A DNA stretch of 59,739 bases from a bacterium (GTDB lineage: Bacteria; Acidobacteriota; Polarisedimenticolia; Polarisedimenticolales; Polarisedimenticolaceae). A model generated the notes under the pieces. The model did no database searches, was not told the origin of the DNA, and worked only from the letters and a program-made list of their open reading frames with translations. Positions 1-10,000 of this stretch are shown piece after piece. The position numbers and the translations under genes were made by a program. The stretch's first letter is position 1. Every line of letters begins with the position of its first letter. The stretch is from contig JAAELQ010000153.1 of the NCBI GenBank assembly GCA_024226515.1, positions 1 through 59,739 of the forward strand, read 5' to 3'.

Positions 1-4
1 GGCG

Positions 5-145
5 CCATCGCGGAATAGGGTACGGGAATCGTACGGAAGAGCACGGAATCCCTGGACGCTGGTGGAAGCGGTGGACAACGATTGGGGCGCCGTTTCAGAA
101 AAAGCCCGAAACGACGCCCCCGAAATTCACGCTCATAATCCGCTG
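5..145. repeat. Left copy of 141-bp direct repeat bordering the fic cassette
   Basis: This segment aligns without gaps to 1432-1572, with about 11 differences by my count (roughly 92% identity). Each copy contains an inverted repeat; here the arms are 84-98 and 106-120, with 13 of 15 positions paired around a 7-nt loop. In the plus-strand frame containing codon 47-49 the segment is open and protein-like (it includes WTLVEAVDNDWG), so it may be a duplicated piece of a gene that begins outside the window. It lies just past the fic stop codon, so the hairpin could also terminate fic transcription. Confidence 0.85.
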
Positions 146-171
146 GCTGTAGGAGGGGACCCGCGCCGAGT

Positions 172-1335
172 TCAGATTTCTGTTCCCTTCCGCAACACGC
201 CGAGGTATTCACTGTATTCGTAGATTCGGTCACGACTCCGACCGCTGATCTCCCGCAAGATGCCCGCATCGCATAGAGAACCGATGGCTTTGGCCGCCGT
301 GGGCTTCGTGGTCTTGCAGATCTTGACTGTCGACTTCACGGTGACCATCGGGTTCTGCGGTAGATTCTCGAACAGTCGAGAACCCGTGACGGTTGCGAAA
401 CCGGATTCAAGAAAGCGGGTCCGGTCACGGGTGAGCAGATCGAACAGGGTCCCTATCACGCTCACGGACTCATCGGCAATGCCCTCGACGCCCTCGAGGA
501 AATAGGCCAGCCACCCTTCCCAGTCTCCGCCCGTGCGGATGGCTGTCAGGCGTTCGTAGTACTCGCTCCGGTGAAGCTTGAAGAACAAACTCAGATAGAG
601 CAGTGGCTCGCTCAACTGCTTCCACTCTTGCAGGCAGAGCGTGATGAGGAGTCGACCGAGTCGACCATTACCATCGAGATAGGGGTGTATTGTCTCGAAT
701 TGGGCATGCGCCAGCCCTGCGCGGACCAGCGGCGGAAGGGTGTCATCGGAGTTTAGCCAGCGTTCGAGATCGCCGAGCAGGTCAGCCACGTGGTGAGGTG
801 GAGGGGGGACGAAGCGAGCATTGCCCGGTCGAGTGCCCCCGATCCAGTTCTGGGATTGACGGATCTTGCCGGGCTGCTTGTCGCGTCCGCGAGTACCGGC
901 CATGAGTCTCTTGTGTGCACCATTGAACAGTCGAACCGAGAGCGGCAGCCCGTTCTTCTTGTTCAACTGGCCTTCGGCATACTTCAGAGCCTCGAGGTAA
1001 TTGCAGATCTCCTCAACGTGCTCCGGGGGAGCGGCGACACGTGCGTCGGCCTCTGCGGCCAGCAAGTCATCCAGGGATGCCTGGGTACCCTCGATCTGGG
1101 AACTGACAACTGCCTCTTTGCGGACGAAGGCATAGACAAACCAATCCAGGGAGGGAACCATGCGGCCAGCAGCGTTGAGGCTCGCCAAACTGGCCTCGGC
1201 TGCGCGCAATTGGGCGGCCAGTTTCCCGGTGAGGTTCAGCCTGGGCCTTGCGGGCGGTAGAGCGTGCGGGATGAAGGCCCTCACGTTCTCTCCGGCCACG
1301 CTGGTGGTTTCGTACTGTCCGGTTGATCTACCCAT
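172..1335 (-). CDS. fic: Fic family protein (probable self-inhibited AMP transferase)
   Basis: Fic enzymes usually transfer AMP from ATP to a hydroxyl side chain of a target protein in the cytoplasm. The core motif HPYLDGNGRLGR is complete at about residues 217-228, with the catalytic His at 217. An inhibitory motif of the form S-x3-E-G (SSQIEG, about 78-83) lies N-terminal to the Fic core, which is the class II arrangement where an in-cis helix blocks ATP binding. The last 90 or so residues look like a winged helix, common in this subfamily. The ATG at 1335 is preceded by an AGAAGG-type ribosome site. The gene stands alone, looks lower in GC than its neighbours, and sits between 141-bp direct repeats, all of which suggest acquisition by transfer. 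The target cannot be read from the sequence. Confidence 0.93.
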   Translation of the reverse strand: MGRSTGQYETTSVAGENVRAFIPHALPPARPRLNLTGKLAAQLRAAEASLASLNAAGRMVPSLDWFVYAFVRKEAVVSSQIEGTQASLDDLLAAEADARVAAPPEHVEEICNYLEALKYAEGQLNKKNGLPLSVRLFNGAHKRLMAGTRGRDKQPGKIRQSQNWIGGTRPGNARFVPPPPHHVADLLGDLERWLNSDDTLPPLVRAGLAHAQFETIHPYLDGNGRLGRLLITLCLQEWKQLSEPLLYLSLFFKLHRSEYYERLTAIRTGGDWEGWLAYFLEGVEGIADESVSVIGTLFDLLTRDRTRFLESGFATVTGSRLFENLPQNPMVTVKSTVKICKTTKPTAAKAIGSLCDAGILREISGRSRDRIYEYSEYLGVLRKGTEI

Positions 1336-1342
1336 GGTTGCC

Positions 1343-1359
1343 CCTTCTGCGAGAGAAGG
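1343..1359 (-). promoter_or_regulatory. Hairpin covering the fic ribosome binding site
   Basis: In the fic mRNA direction the sequence is CCTTCT, a 5-nt loop, then AGAAGG, ending 8 nt before the ATG. The 3' arm is the Shine-Dalgarno sequence itself, so a 6-bp stem would hide it and lower translation. That would suit a potentially toxic enzyme. The structure is short and the regulatory role is inferred. Confidence 0.45.
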
Positions 1360-1388
1360 ATTGTTTCACAGCATTCATGGTTAGTAAA
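1360..1388 (-). promoter_or_regulatory. Possible fic promoter
   Basis: On the minus strand a TTTACT element (1383-1388) is separated by 17 bp from AACAAT (1360-1365), in a locally AT-rich stretch just upstream of the fic hairpin and ribosome site. Both hexamers are imperfect. A 10-bp perfect palindrome, GAAAGCTTTC, lies just upstream and could bind a regulator. Confidence 0.35.
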
Positions 1389-1431
1389 GAAAGCTTTCCT
1401 TACGAGCCATCTTGGTAAAGTAAGCGATCGG

Positions 1432-1572
1432 CCATCGAGGAATAGGTCGCGGGAATCGTACGGAAGAGCACGGAAGCCCTGGACGCTGGTGGAAGCGGTG
1501 GACAACAATTGGGGCGCCGTTTCAGAAAATGCTTGAAACGACGCCCCCGAAACTCACGCTCACAATCCGCTG
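1432..1572. repeat. Right copy of 141-bp direct repeat bordering the fic cassette
   Basis: Partner of the repeat at 5-145. Its internal inverted repeat has arms 1511-1525 and 1533-1547 around a 7-nt loop. The same plus-strand frame that is open in the left copy is broken here by one TGA, and resumes beyond it to 1680. The cassette between the repeats (146-1431) contains only fic and its control region. Confidence 0.85.
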
Positions 1573-1680
1573 CGCACGGTGGCGCTGACCGGTGACTTCG
1601 AGGGGCGCTGGAACCCGTCGCCTCCGCCGAGTCTCGACCAGCATGGCGCAGAGATCCGTTGCTGGCTCGGCGAGTCCTGA
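1432..1680 (+). pseudogene. Possible degraded 3' end of a protein-coding gene
   Basis: The frame beginning CCA at 1432 reads as protein-like sequence (WTLVEAVDNNWGAVSENA), hits an in-frame TGA, then continues as NPLRTVALTGDFEGRW and a Pro-rich tail ending at TGA 1678-1680. The left repeat reads through the corresponding position without the stop. I read this as the displaced, decayed C-terminus of a gene whose copy at the left edge was cut by the fic cassette. The family is not recognised; a CoA-transferase-like tail is a weak guess. The rest of 1681-1848 shows no feature I can support. Confidence 0.35.
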
Positions 1681-1848
1681 TGGTCTGATTCTCGGCTGCG
1701 TCTCCCTGCGAGATGCCGGCTGCCCAAGTCACCCGACGAGGTGGGGCGGCTCCGCTTTTCTTCGACTCGCCGCCGTTTGACGGTACTTTTGTGAATCGAC
1801 ACCTCGGGCCGAGCTGAGTGTCCGTGGCCCGACGTGCAGGGGGAGACC

Positions 1849-4800
1849 GTGCAAATCCGATGTATCGCGGCTTGGGTCACGCTTCTCATCGCGACGGCGA
1901 CAGGGTCTGCCGGAGCGGCCTCACTGATCGAGGCGACATTCGAGAGCGCCGCTCCCCTGACGGGTCTCGGTCCGGCGGCCACCGCCGGTGGCTGGGACCC
2001 CGCCGGGGTCGAGATCGGTTCGGGCGCGCCGTCCGTGTCCGACGATCCTTGCGATCCACCCGTGCCCGGGCTCAACAGCCTCAGCGTCGAATCGGGACCT
2101 GCAGGTATGAGCGGAACGAGCCAGGGGCTGCACCTGTCCGATGTGAATTGCGGCGACGCCAGGCTCTCGCTCGCCCCGATCGGCGCCGGAGGCACGAGCA
2201 CCGACGAATACTGGATCGATCTCTCCTTCAAGCTGAACGCGGGTGCCTCGGGCCTGGCCGACAGCATCGGCCGGATCGAGCTGTTCGCGGGCAGCCAGCA
2301 GGTGGCCAAGATCTGGCTCGGCTTGTGGGCACCTGAGGGGGAGACGCCCTCGTTTCGCTACCGTTTCTTCATCGACCCCGTCGTGTGTGGAGGCTGCGGT
2401 CTCGACGACACGAGCGTGGACGCGTTCGCGCTCGGTGAGGCGACGGCCGACGACGAGTGGCGTGTGCTGATCCGCATCGATCCGACTGCCGGAACACAGA
2501 CCCACCGGTTGTGGCGCAACGACAGCGCCATCGCCAAGCAGGACGGCGGCCTCCCGGTGTTCGGAACGCTCCATGGACTGTTCCAGGCCCAGACGGTGCC
2601 TCTCGACGAGCTGCTCGTCCGCACCGACTACTCCCGACTATCGGATCTCTATGTCGACGAGATCCGTGTCACGGACGCAATCTCACGAAACTTCCCCGTC
2701 GATCTCGAGGCGCGGACCGCCGCGGCGGGGATCGAGCTGAGCTGGAGCAACCTGGCGGCCGGCGAGGACGGCTTCACGATCGAGCGCCGTGTTGCTGGTG
2801 GACCCTGGTCCCAGGTGGGCACGGCCCCGCCAGGCTCGACCGCCTTCACCGACGGAGGGGCCCTGGGGAACGAGACCCACACCTACCGGGTCGCGGCCAC
2901 GTTCGTGGGCAGCAGTCGCTCGCCCTGGACCAACGAGGCCGGCTCGATTCCGGTCTACCAGAACCGACCGCTCCACGGCTGGATCAATGTCGACCCTTAC
3001 GTCAACGACCCCGTGTTCCACGCGCAGCACTGCACGACTCCGGAGGACCTGCGCCATCCGATCCAGTGCGCGATCAACGACCTGGCGGTCAACGAGGCCG
3101 GGATGGCGTCGCCGAACGGCCCCCACGTACTTTACTTTCCCGACGACACGTACGACGTGGACCGGACGCTCTACATCGAGAACAAGCTCGGCGTCCAGCT
3201 GATCGGCGAGAGCCCTGGCGACGTGATCATCCGCTGGACGGGAGATTCGGGGACGGGCCTCGACGACACTCGCGTGCTGTTTCACTTCGAGGGCGGCCGC
3301 GACACGACGTTCCGCAACCTCGTCTGGGACGGCGGGTGCGACGACCCCGTGGGCGAGCCGGAGAGCTGCTTTGTCGTCGCCTTCGACGAGTCGTACTGCG
3401 GAACGGCCGGAGGCGGCGAGCGCACACGCGAGTGCGAGGCGCTGGACTGGGACGAGAGTGAAGATCTGGGCACGGGCGACGTGGCCACGGCGCACTTCGA
3501 CTCCGAGTTTCGTAACGCACACATCGGTCTGCGCATCGGCCACTACCTCGTGCAGGATTCGGAGGTGACCGTCCGTCGCTGCCGCTTCGCGAACAACTTC
3601 GTCGGCGCGTCGATCGAGGATCAGAATGCCCTCAACGAGTGGTTCTGGGACACCCGGTTCGAGGGCAACTTCGTCGGTATCACCGCCTACCCGGGCTTCA
3701 TCTGGAAATACGAGGTTGATCCAAACTGGCAGCCAGGAACGTGCGACGAGCCGACCGCCAGCTCCTGTTTCTGGTCTTCGGACTGCCCGGCGGACGAATC
3801 CTGCCGTCTGTCTTACTGCGACGTCAGCACGAGCACGCCCTGTGCGTCGAGCCAGGATTGCCCGTCGGGGGAGAGCTGCGTGCCGATCCTGCGGCGTGGC
3901 GGCGACTTCCAGATCTTTCGCGGTCGGTTCCGGGACAACGTCTCCGCCGACGTCTGGCACACCACGGGCGGGCATTTCATCGTCAAGGACAGCTGGTCCA
4001 CCGGATCGGGCCGGTTCTTCTATGGCATGGGTGCGACGGGAGCGACGACCAGCGTCTTGCTGGTGAACAACGTCGTTGGTGACTACGACCCGCAGAACCG
4101 GTACAACGGTCGAGCGGTGCAGAACAACAACACCGGGACCATTCTGCTGTTGGACAACGTCTTTTATCGCCGGGCCGGCCAGGCGGGACCGCCGATCCAC
4201 GCGGCGACCTTCCTGCCGACGGACGTCTTCGCGCTGAACAACGGCTTCAACTTCGATCCCAGCGTCGATGTGCCGTACGCCACGAACGCGACGACGGTCG
4301 CGAAAGTCCGGGCCTTCGGAGACCACGACGTCGGCTGCGGGGCGGGCTGTAGCGTGTCGATCCCGGCGATGCCGAGCTCCACGGAGCCCCTGGACGGGAG
4401 GCCGATCTACACCGTCAACGGTGTGACCGGCGAGGACATCCAGGCCGCGATCGATGTGGCGCTGACCGATCCGGGCCCTGTGCGGCCTATCGTTCATGTG
4501 CCCTCGCTGCCGGGCCAGGTGACGCAGTCGGATCACTACGGCATCACGGAGACGTTGACGCTGCCGGCCGGGAGTGCGCTCGACCTGGTGGGTGACGGCG
4601 GTTTTACTGTATTGAAGTGGACCGGAGCAGGGGACGGGCCGATTCTCGATGTCGACGCAGGCGGGTCCTACCTCACTCTGCGGGACCTGCAGCTGCGCCT
4701 CGGCGGGATGCTCGTCGACAACGTCAACCAGGACGACAGCGCCGCCTTCCTCAGTCAGGTCCGCGTCAGCAGTGCCGGTACCGTGGGTATCGTTGCCGAC

Positions 4801-6189
4801 GGCCTGGACCGGACGAAGCTCGATCTCGTGGATCTGATCGTCTGGTCCGACAGGCAGGAACGGCCCCTCGGCCTGCTGGTCAAGTCCGGAGACGATCCGG
4901 GAGCGTTGTCGACCAATCCGGGAACGGCCGTGTGGACCGGATCGATGAACACCAACGAGATCGACTTCGAGGTGGTCAACGGGCCGTCCGGAGCGAAGCT
5001 CCTCGTGACCACGACTTACATGGAGCACTCGCACCAGTACCTCAGGGCGCGCGGGCAGGGACCGGCCGGCCAGGTCGAGGTCCACGGCTCGAACATGTCC
5101 ACGGAGGCGCGGCCGAACGATCCGCCGGATCTGGGCGCGGGCGTTCCCGTGGTCCTCGCAGAGGATTTCCCGGGGCATGTCGCCGTGACGGAAAGCGACA
5201 TGTTCATCCAGGACTTCTTCGTCGACTGCTACCCCCCCGCCGAGGACAGAGACTGCACGCAGCAGGTGGAGCGCGGCGTGAAGATCGCTCAGACCGGTCC
5301 CGCCGCGACGACGATGACGGCGATCGGTAACCGCCATCAGTACCTTGACGTAGACGACGAGCCGGACGGAACGCCCGAGGTGCCGGCCGATGCGGACGTC
5401 TCGTCGAGCGCGGACTACCTGCGCGTCAGCAGCAAGCTCTCCTCGCGGAGCGGACTACCGGCGGAATCGCTACCGGATCTTCGGATCGAGTCCGGCTTGC
5501 TGTCCTACGATCTCGGGCAGGCGCAGCTGGAACCGCTGACCGCGACTCATCTCGATGCGGCGTTCGAGTTGCTGCGCTCGATGCCCACGCCCGGTTTCTA
5601 CGACGAGGCCCCACCCGAATCCGTCCGCGTCAATTTCGACCGTGTCTTTTTCTGGTCGCCGCCGACCTATGGTCTGGTGCTGACAGCCGGCCCGGCCTGC
5701 ACCGGCGACGGGGACTGCGACGACGGCGTGACCTGCACGGTCGACACCTGCGACCTGTCCGACTTGCCGTCGGGTGTGCCCGGCAAGTGTGTGTTCACGC
5801 CCGACGACGGCTCGTGTGACGATGACGGGGACGGGACACCGAACGGTAACGACTGCGCCCCGGCGGACGGAGACGTCTGGACCATCCCCTCGCCGGTTCT
5901 CGGGCTGCGGCTCTTGGCGTCGGCCCCCGGCGACCTGACCTGGTCGTCTCCTGCCGCGGCCGGAGGCACGGACCTGCAGTACGACGTGCTGCGGGCCGAC
6001 AGCGTCTCGTTCGACGGCCCCGTGGTCTGCGTGGCGAGCGGTCTGACGTCGAGGCTGGCAGAGGACGCTACGACACCGGACGCTCCGGGCGAGCTGCTGC
6101 ACTATCTGGTCCGCGTGCGGAACGCCTGCGGCGAGAATCTGGGGAGTTCGTCGGCAGGTGTCCAGCGCGCGAGTCCTCCTTGCCCCTGA
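1849..6189 (+). CDS. Large secreted protein: concanavalin-like, FN3, parallel beta-helix, C-terminal module
   Basis: The chosen GTG at 1849 has GGGGGAGA a few bases upstream and starts directly into a signal peptide (about 1-23). A GTG at 1834 is also open but would put charged residues first. About residues 25-280 resemble a LamG/concanavalin-like sandwich, 285-375 a fibronectin type III domain (ELSWSNL, YRVAATFVG), and about 380-1250 a pectate-lyase-like right-handed beta-helix. The helix is interrupted near 630-680 by a Cys-rich insert. The C-terminus has a CxxDGDCDDG spacer followed by the FN3-like module (YLVRVRNACGENLG, ending in CP) shared with other secreted proteins here. It probably binds or cleaves an extracellular polysaccharide, but I see no diagnostic catalytic motif. 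The product is about 1,446 residues. Confidence 0.82.
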   Translation: MQIRCIAAWVTLLIATATGSAGAASLIEATFESAAPLTGLGPAATAGGWDPAGVEIGSGAPSVSDDPCDPPVPGLNSLSVESGPAGMSGTSQGLHLSDVNCGDARLSLAPIGAGGTSTDEYWIDLSFKLNAGASGLADSIGRIELFAGSQQVAKIWLGLWAPEGETPSFRYRFFIDPVVCGGCGLDDTSVDAFALGEATADDEWRVLIRIDPTAGTQTHRLWRNDSAIAKQDGGLPVFGTLHGLFQAQTVPLDELLVRTDYSRLSDLYVDEIRVTDAISRNFPVDLEARTAAAGIELSWSNLAAGEDGFTIERRVAGGPWSQVGTAPPGSTAFTDGGALGNETHTYRVAATFVGSSRSPWTNEAGSIPVYQNRPLHGWINVDPYVNDPVFHAQHCTTPEDLRHPIQCAINDLAVNEAGMASPNGPHVLYFPDDTYDVDRTLYIENKLGVQLIGESPGDVIIRWTGDSGTGLDDTRVLFHFEGGRDTTFRNLVWDGGCDDPVGEPESCFVVAFDESYCGTAGGGERTRECEALDWDESEDLGTGDVATAHFDSEFRNAHIGLRIGHYLVQDSEVTVRRCRFANNFVGASIEDQNALNEWFWDTRFEGNFVGITAYPGFIWKYEVDPNWQPGTCDEPTASSCFWSSDCPADESCRLSYCDVSTSTPCASSQDCPSGESCVPILRRGGDFQIFRGRFRDNVSADVWHTTGGHFIVKDSWSTGSGRFFYGMGATGATTSVLLVNNVVGDYDPQNRYNGRAVQNNNTGTILLLDNVFYRRAGQAGPPIHAATFLPTDVFALNNGFNFDPSVDVPYATNATTVAKVRAFGDHDVGCGAGCSVSIPAMPSSTEPLDGRPIYTVNGVTGEDIQAAIDVALTDPGPVRPIVHVPSLPGQVTQSDHYGITETLTLPAGSALDLVGDGGFTVLKWTGAGDGPILDVDAGGSYLTLRDLQLRLGGMLVDNVNQDDSAAFLSQVRVSSAGTVGIVADGLDRTKLDLVDLIVWSDRQERPLGLLVKSGDDPGALSTNPGTAVWTGSMNTNEIDFEVVNGPSGAKLLVTTTYMEHSHQYLRARGQGPAGQVEVHGSNMSTEARPNDPPDLGAGVPVVLAEDFPGHVAVTESDMFIQDFFVDCYPPAEDRDCTQQVERGVKIAQTGPAATTMTAIGNRHQYLDVDDEPDGTPEVPADADVSSSADYLRVSSKLSSRSGLPAESLPDLRIESGLLSYDLGQAQLEPLTATHLDAAFELLRSMPTPGFYDEAPPESVRVNFDRVFFWSPPTYGLVLTAGPACTGDGDCDDGVTCTVDTCDLSDLPSGVPGKCVFTPDDGSCDDDGDGTPNGNDCAPADGDVWTIPSPVLGLRLLASAPGDLTWSSPAAAGGTDLQYDVLRADSVSFDGPVVCVASGLTSRLAEDATTPDAPGELLHYLVRVRNACGENLGSSSAGVQRASPPCP

Positions 6190-6252
6190 TCCGACGACCG
6201 AGTTGACATTGGGCAGTGATTGCCGGAGCCTGGCTCCGAGGAGGACCCTGGC

Positions 6253-6975
6253 ATGCCATCCACAAGCGCCGGCGCTACCGCCGTCAAAGATGTCCTCGCA
6301 GAACTCGAATCGCTCGGCGACGAGAAACGGCGCCAGTACAACGCCAAGGTAGGCCCTGATGGGATAGCGGGCGCACCGCCCGACAAGCAGTTCGGCTGCA
6401 AGACCGGCGACATCCGCAAGCTCGCGAAGAAGATCAAGACCGATCACGAACTCGGACAGAAGTTGTGGAAGACCGGCAACATGGATGCGCAGTTGCTGGC
6501 GACCCTCATCATGAAGCCGAAGGAACTCTCCGCGAAACAGCTCGACACGATGGTGCGCGAGGCCCGCTTCGCGTGGGTGAGCCAGTGGCTGCAATCGTAC
6601 ATCATCAAGAACCAGCCCGACGACGAGAAGGAGAAGCTGCGCGAGACGTGGATGAAGAAGAACGAAAAGGACAGTTGGGCCGCCCGGGCCGGCTGGCATC
6701 TCACCGCATCGAAGATCGACAAAGGCGAGGATGGTGTGGACGTGGAGGCGTTGCTCGATCGAATCGAGAAGGAGATGCCCAGGGCCAAGCCGGAAACGAA
6801 GTGGACGATGAACAACACCCTCGGCGCCATCGGCATCAAGCATGCCGGACACCGCAAGCGCGCGATCGCCATCGGCGAGAAGATCGGCCTCTACGAAGAC
6901 TGGCCGGTGTCAAAGGGTTGCACCATCCCCTATGTCCCGGTGTGGATTGACGCGATGGTGAAGGGGAGTAGCTGA
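6253..6975 (+). CDS. DNA alkylation repair protein, AlkD-like
   Basis: A HEAT-like all-helical protein of 240 residues, similar to the DNA alkylation repair family (AlkD-like glycosylases that excise alkylated purines). The family's C-terminal signature appears as GCTIPYVPVWI. The ATG at 6253 has GAGGAGGA seven bases upstream (6238-6245), which settles it over a TTG at 6220. The usual Trp/Asp pair of the AlkD active site is not obvious: the matching helix reads FAWVSQWL, so this may be a non-catalytic or divergent branch. It stands alone, 63 nt after the secreted protein gene. Confidence 0.8.
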   Translation: MPSTSAGATAVKDVLAELESLGDEKRRQYNAKVGPDGIAGAPPDKQFGCKTGDIRKLAKKIKTDHELGQKLWKTGNMDAQLLATLIMKPKELSAKQLDTMVREARFAWVSQWLQSYIIKNQPDDEKEKLRETWMKKNEKDSWAARAGWHLTASKIDKGEDGVDVEALLDRIEKEMPRAKPETKWTMNNTLGAIGIKHAGHRKRAIAIGEKIGLYEDWPVSKGCTIPYVPVWIDAMVKGSS

Positions 6976-7015
6976 CGAGCGGGGAACGCGTCGGCGACGC
7001 AACACCCGCTTCACC

Positions 7016-10000
7016 TCACTCGGAGCAGCCCGGAGGGAGCGGACGCCCGGCCTCGATCGAAGAACCCGCGCCGAATCCGGATTCACCGCTGCAGTTGACC
7101 GCGGTGACCAGGTACACCAACAGCTCGCCGGCCTCGGGGATGGAGCCGTCGTCCACCACGTTCGTTCCCGTAAGCGCCGTCAGCAGGCAGTCGACATCCG
7201 ACAGGTCGGGCTGCGTGGCGCGGTAGACGTTGTAGCTCGCGGCTTCGGACTCGACCGTCCACGACAGCTCGACGAACGTCGAGCCCGGCGTCGTGGCGCG
7301 CAACTCCAACCCCTGCACGGCCGAGGGCGCCGACGGCTCGACGTTCCGGCATGTCTCGGCAGCCTCGTCGCAGAAATCGATCGTGCACGGGTCCGCGTCG
7401 CCGCAGCTCGGCGGAATGCCCGCGATGCAGAAACCGCCGGGGCAGGTCTCGTGCCCGTTGCAGTACAGGTCGTCATCGCAGTCGGCATCGATCTGGCAAT
7501 CGGAGACGAAGCACGGATTGCCGGCGCCACCACACGGATCGAGTCGAAAGCCGCGCTGCGTGCCTGCGGGATCGATCCCGTGACCGGCGATCTGGCCCGA
7601 CTCGTTGATGTCCCAGGCATCGCGCAGGTTCCAGCCCAGATTGCCCGGAACGAGATCGTTCAACCGTTCGAGAGTGCCGTTCTCCCAGTAGAAGGCCCAC
7701 GAATCGGTGAGCGACTGCGACTGCGGGTGGGTGGACATCCCGACGATCCGGCCGGTCATGTTGATGCTGCGCGCGAGGGCAAACGAGCCGCCGAACGCCC
7801 CGAGATCGATCATCGGGGTCTGTGAGCCCTGCCACAGGAACGGCCTGAAGAACCCGGTTGCATCCGCCGACTGCCCGACGATGTCGCCCCGCTCGCTGAT
7901 GCCCAACGCCCAGCTCCAGTTCCCGCCCAGCGTTCCCAGCTCTTGCGGCGTGTCGCTGGCAAACGGCATCCGGAACGCCTTGCGGGTGAAGCCCAGGTAG
8001 GTCTCGTTGCGCCAGCCGACGGAATCTCCGTTGTCCGCGATGTCCCACACGTCGGTGGCATCGGCGTTGGGCATCGGGGGGACCTCGACGGGTCGCTTCT
8101 GCTGACCCCAGATCGTCCCACGGATCAGCTCGAACCCGTTGATCGAGTGGCCGCCGACGTGGCCGACGTTGTTCAACGCCCGCGCCGCGCCGTTGAACCA
8201 ACCGAAGCCGTCGAGCAGGGTCAACTGTGTCGGAACCCCGTCCGTCCAGATCGTCGGTTGGTTGCGTGCGAAGTCGAACAGCTCCGGTGGGACCGACGGG
8301 TCGGTGGGGTCGGCCCAGCCGGCGATCACTCCGGCCTCGTTGATGTCGTACGCCAGGCTGTTCTGGCCGCCGAGCGTGCCGAGGTCGGTCAGCGTCGCGG
8401 CATCCCACACAAAGCCGTGGAAGATGTCGCGCCCCTCGGGAGAAAGCTCGCCCGTCTCCGAGAAGCCGACGACGTGACCGCTGTCATTCAGCGCATAGGC
8501 CTCGCTGCGAGCGCCGCCCAGCGAGGGGATGTCGAGCAGCCGGAAGCGCACGCGGTCGTCGCACTCGTCCGGCGAGCCGTTCTGCGGATCGACGTCGAGA
8601 CTCGTCTGGTCGGCGACATCGCACAGGTCCTCGACGCCGTTGTCGTTGCAGTCGGTGATGTCGATCACGCAATCGCCGACGCTGCTGCAGAGCTCGATGC
8701 CGTTGCAGAAATCACCGTCGTCGCAATCCGTATCGCCGAAGCACTCGACGCAGATGTTGTTGACCGGATCGCAGAGCACGCCACAGGCCTCGCCCCCCAC
8801 GCTGCATGCGCCGACATCGCAAGTCTCGAGGCCGTTGCACTGCAACCCGTCGTCACACTCCGCATCCTGCGTGCAGTCGACGCAGCTGTCGCCGTCTTCG
8901 TCACAGAAACGACCGCCGCAGACCTCCACGCCGAGCCGGCAGACGCTGCCGCTGCACAGTTCCGCACCGTTGCAGTACAGACCGTCATCGCAGTCCGCGT
9001 CGATGCTGCAGCTCGAGCCCAGCTTGAGCGTCGTGATGACGTCGATGCGGCCGTGGCCGTAGCCCGTATCCCAACCCGGCGCCCCCAGATCGACGGCGCC
9101 ATCGTGCAGGCGTTGTCGAACCTCGGCGGGAGTCGTCTCCGGAGCCTGGTCCAGGATCAACGCGACCAGGCCGGCCACGTGGGGTGCCGACATGCTCGTC
9201 CCGCACAGCCCCGTCGTCTCCGTCGTCGCTGCCGCCAGTCCGTCGGCCGAATAGGTTAAGCAACCGGGGGCCGCGACGTCGACCTGGTTGCTGCGGTTGC
9301 TGAAGCACGTCAAGCGGTCCAGCGTTGGATTGGGGTCCGAGCAGATCGGCAGGAAGCTGAACGAGTTGATCGTGGGGAAGTCCGGGTTGGGGAAACTGTC
9401 GTCGTAGGTCGCCGCGACGGCGATGACGCCGGACGCGCAGGCCGGCGCACCGATACCGTTCGCCCGCCCGCCGTTGCCGGCCGAGGCGACGACGACGACG
9501 CCCGCGGTGACGGCGTTGTTCGAGGCCTGGGCGGCGAAGTCGATATCGCAGGCCGAGGTGAAGACGCCGGCGCCCAGGCTCATGTTGATAACGTCAGCCG
9601 GGCCACCGGGTAGGGCAGGGTCGGCGCAGTGCTCGATTCCGGCGATGACGTCGGATTCCCGGCCGCCGCCGCTCGCGCCGAGCACCTTGACGCCGACCAG
9701 GGTCGCCAGGGGCGCGACGCCTGACAGCGGCTCCGATCCGTTGCCCCCGCCGAAGTCCTGCTCGAAGCCGACGCGACCCAAGACGATGCCGGACACATGG
9801 GAGCCGTGGCCGTGATCGTCGGTCGGGTCGGGATCGTCGTTGTGAAAGTCGTACCCCGCGGCCGTATCGATGCGCGCGGCGAACATCGTGTGGTCCGGAT
9901 CGATGCCGGTGTCGATCACGCAAACACGCACCCCCGAACCATCGGCGCTGATGCCGACGGCGTTGACCTGTGACTGCAATGCCCGGACGTGCGGCGTGCT

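Noticed and set aside
5..145. The hairpin-containing repeats beside fic as integron attC sites.
   Set aside because: No GTTRRRY or RYYYAAC core pair is present in either orientation, and the sequence is open as a reading frame.
1592..1780. A 62-codon plus-strand frame after the right repeat.
   Set aside because: Ser/Arg-rich, no ribosome site, no similarity to anything I recognise; the neighbouring frame ending at 1680 reads more like protein.
2683..5337. An 884-codon open frame antisense to the large beta-helix protein gene.
   Set aside because: It is Arg/Val-rich, without domains, signal or ribosome site, and mirrors the third-position GC bias of the sense gene. The sense frame has recognisable domains.
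6203..6208. A perfect TTGACA before the AlkD-like gene as a promoter -35.
   Set aside because: No acceptable -10 hexamer occurs 15-19 bp downstream; the match may be chance.
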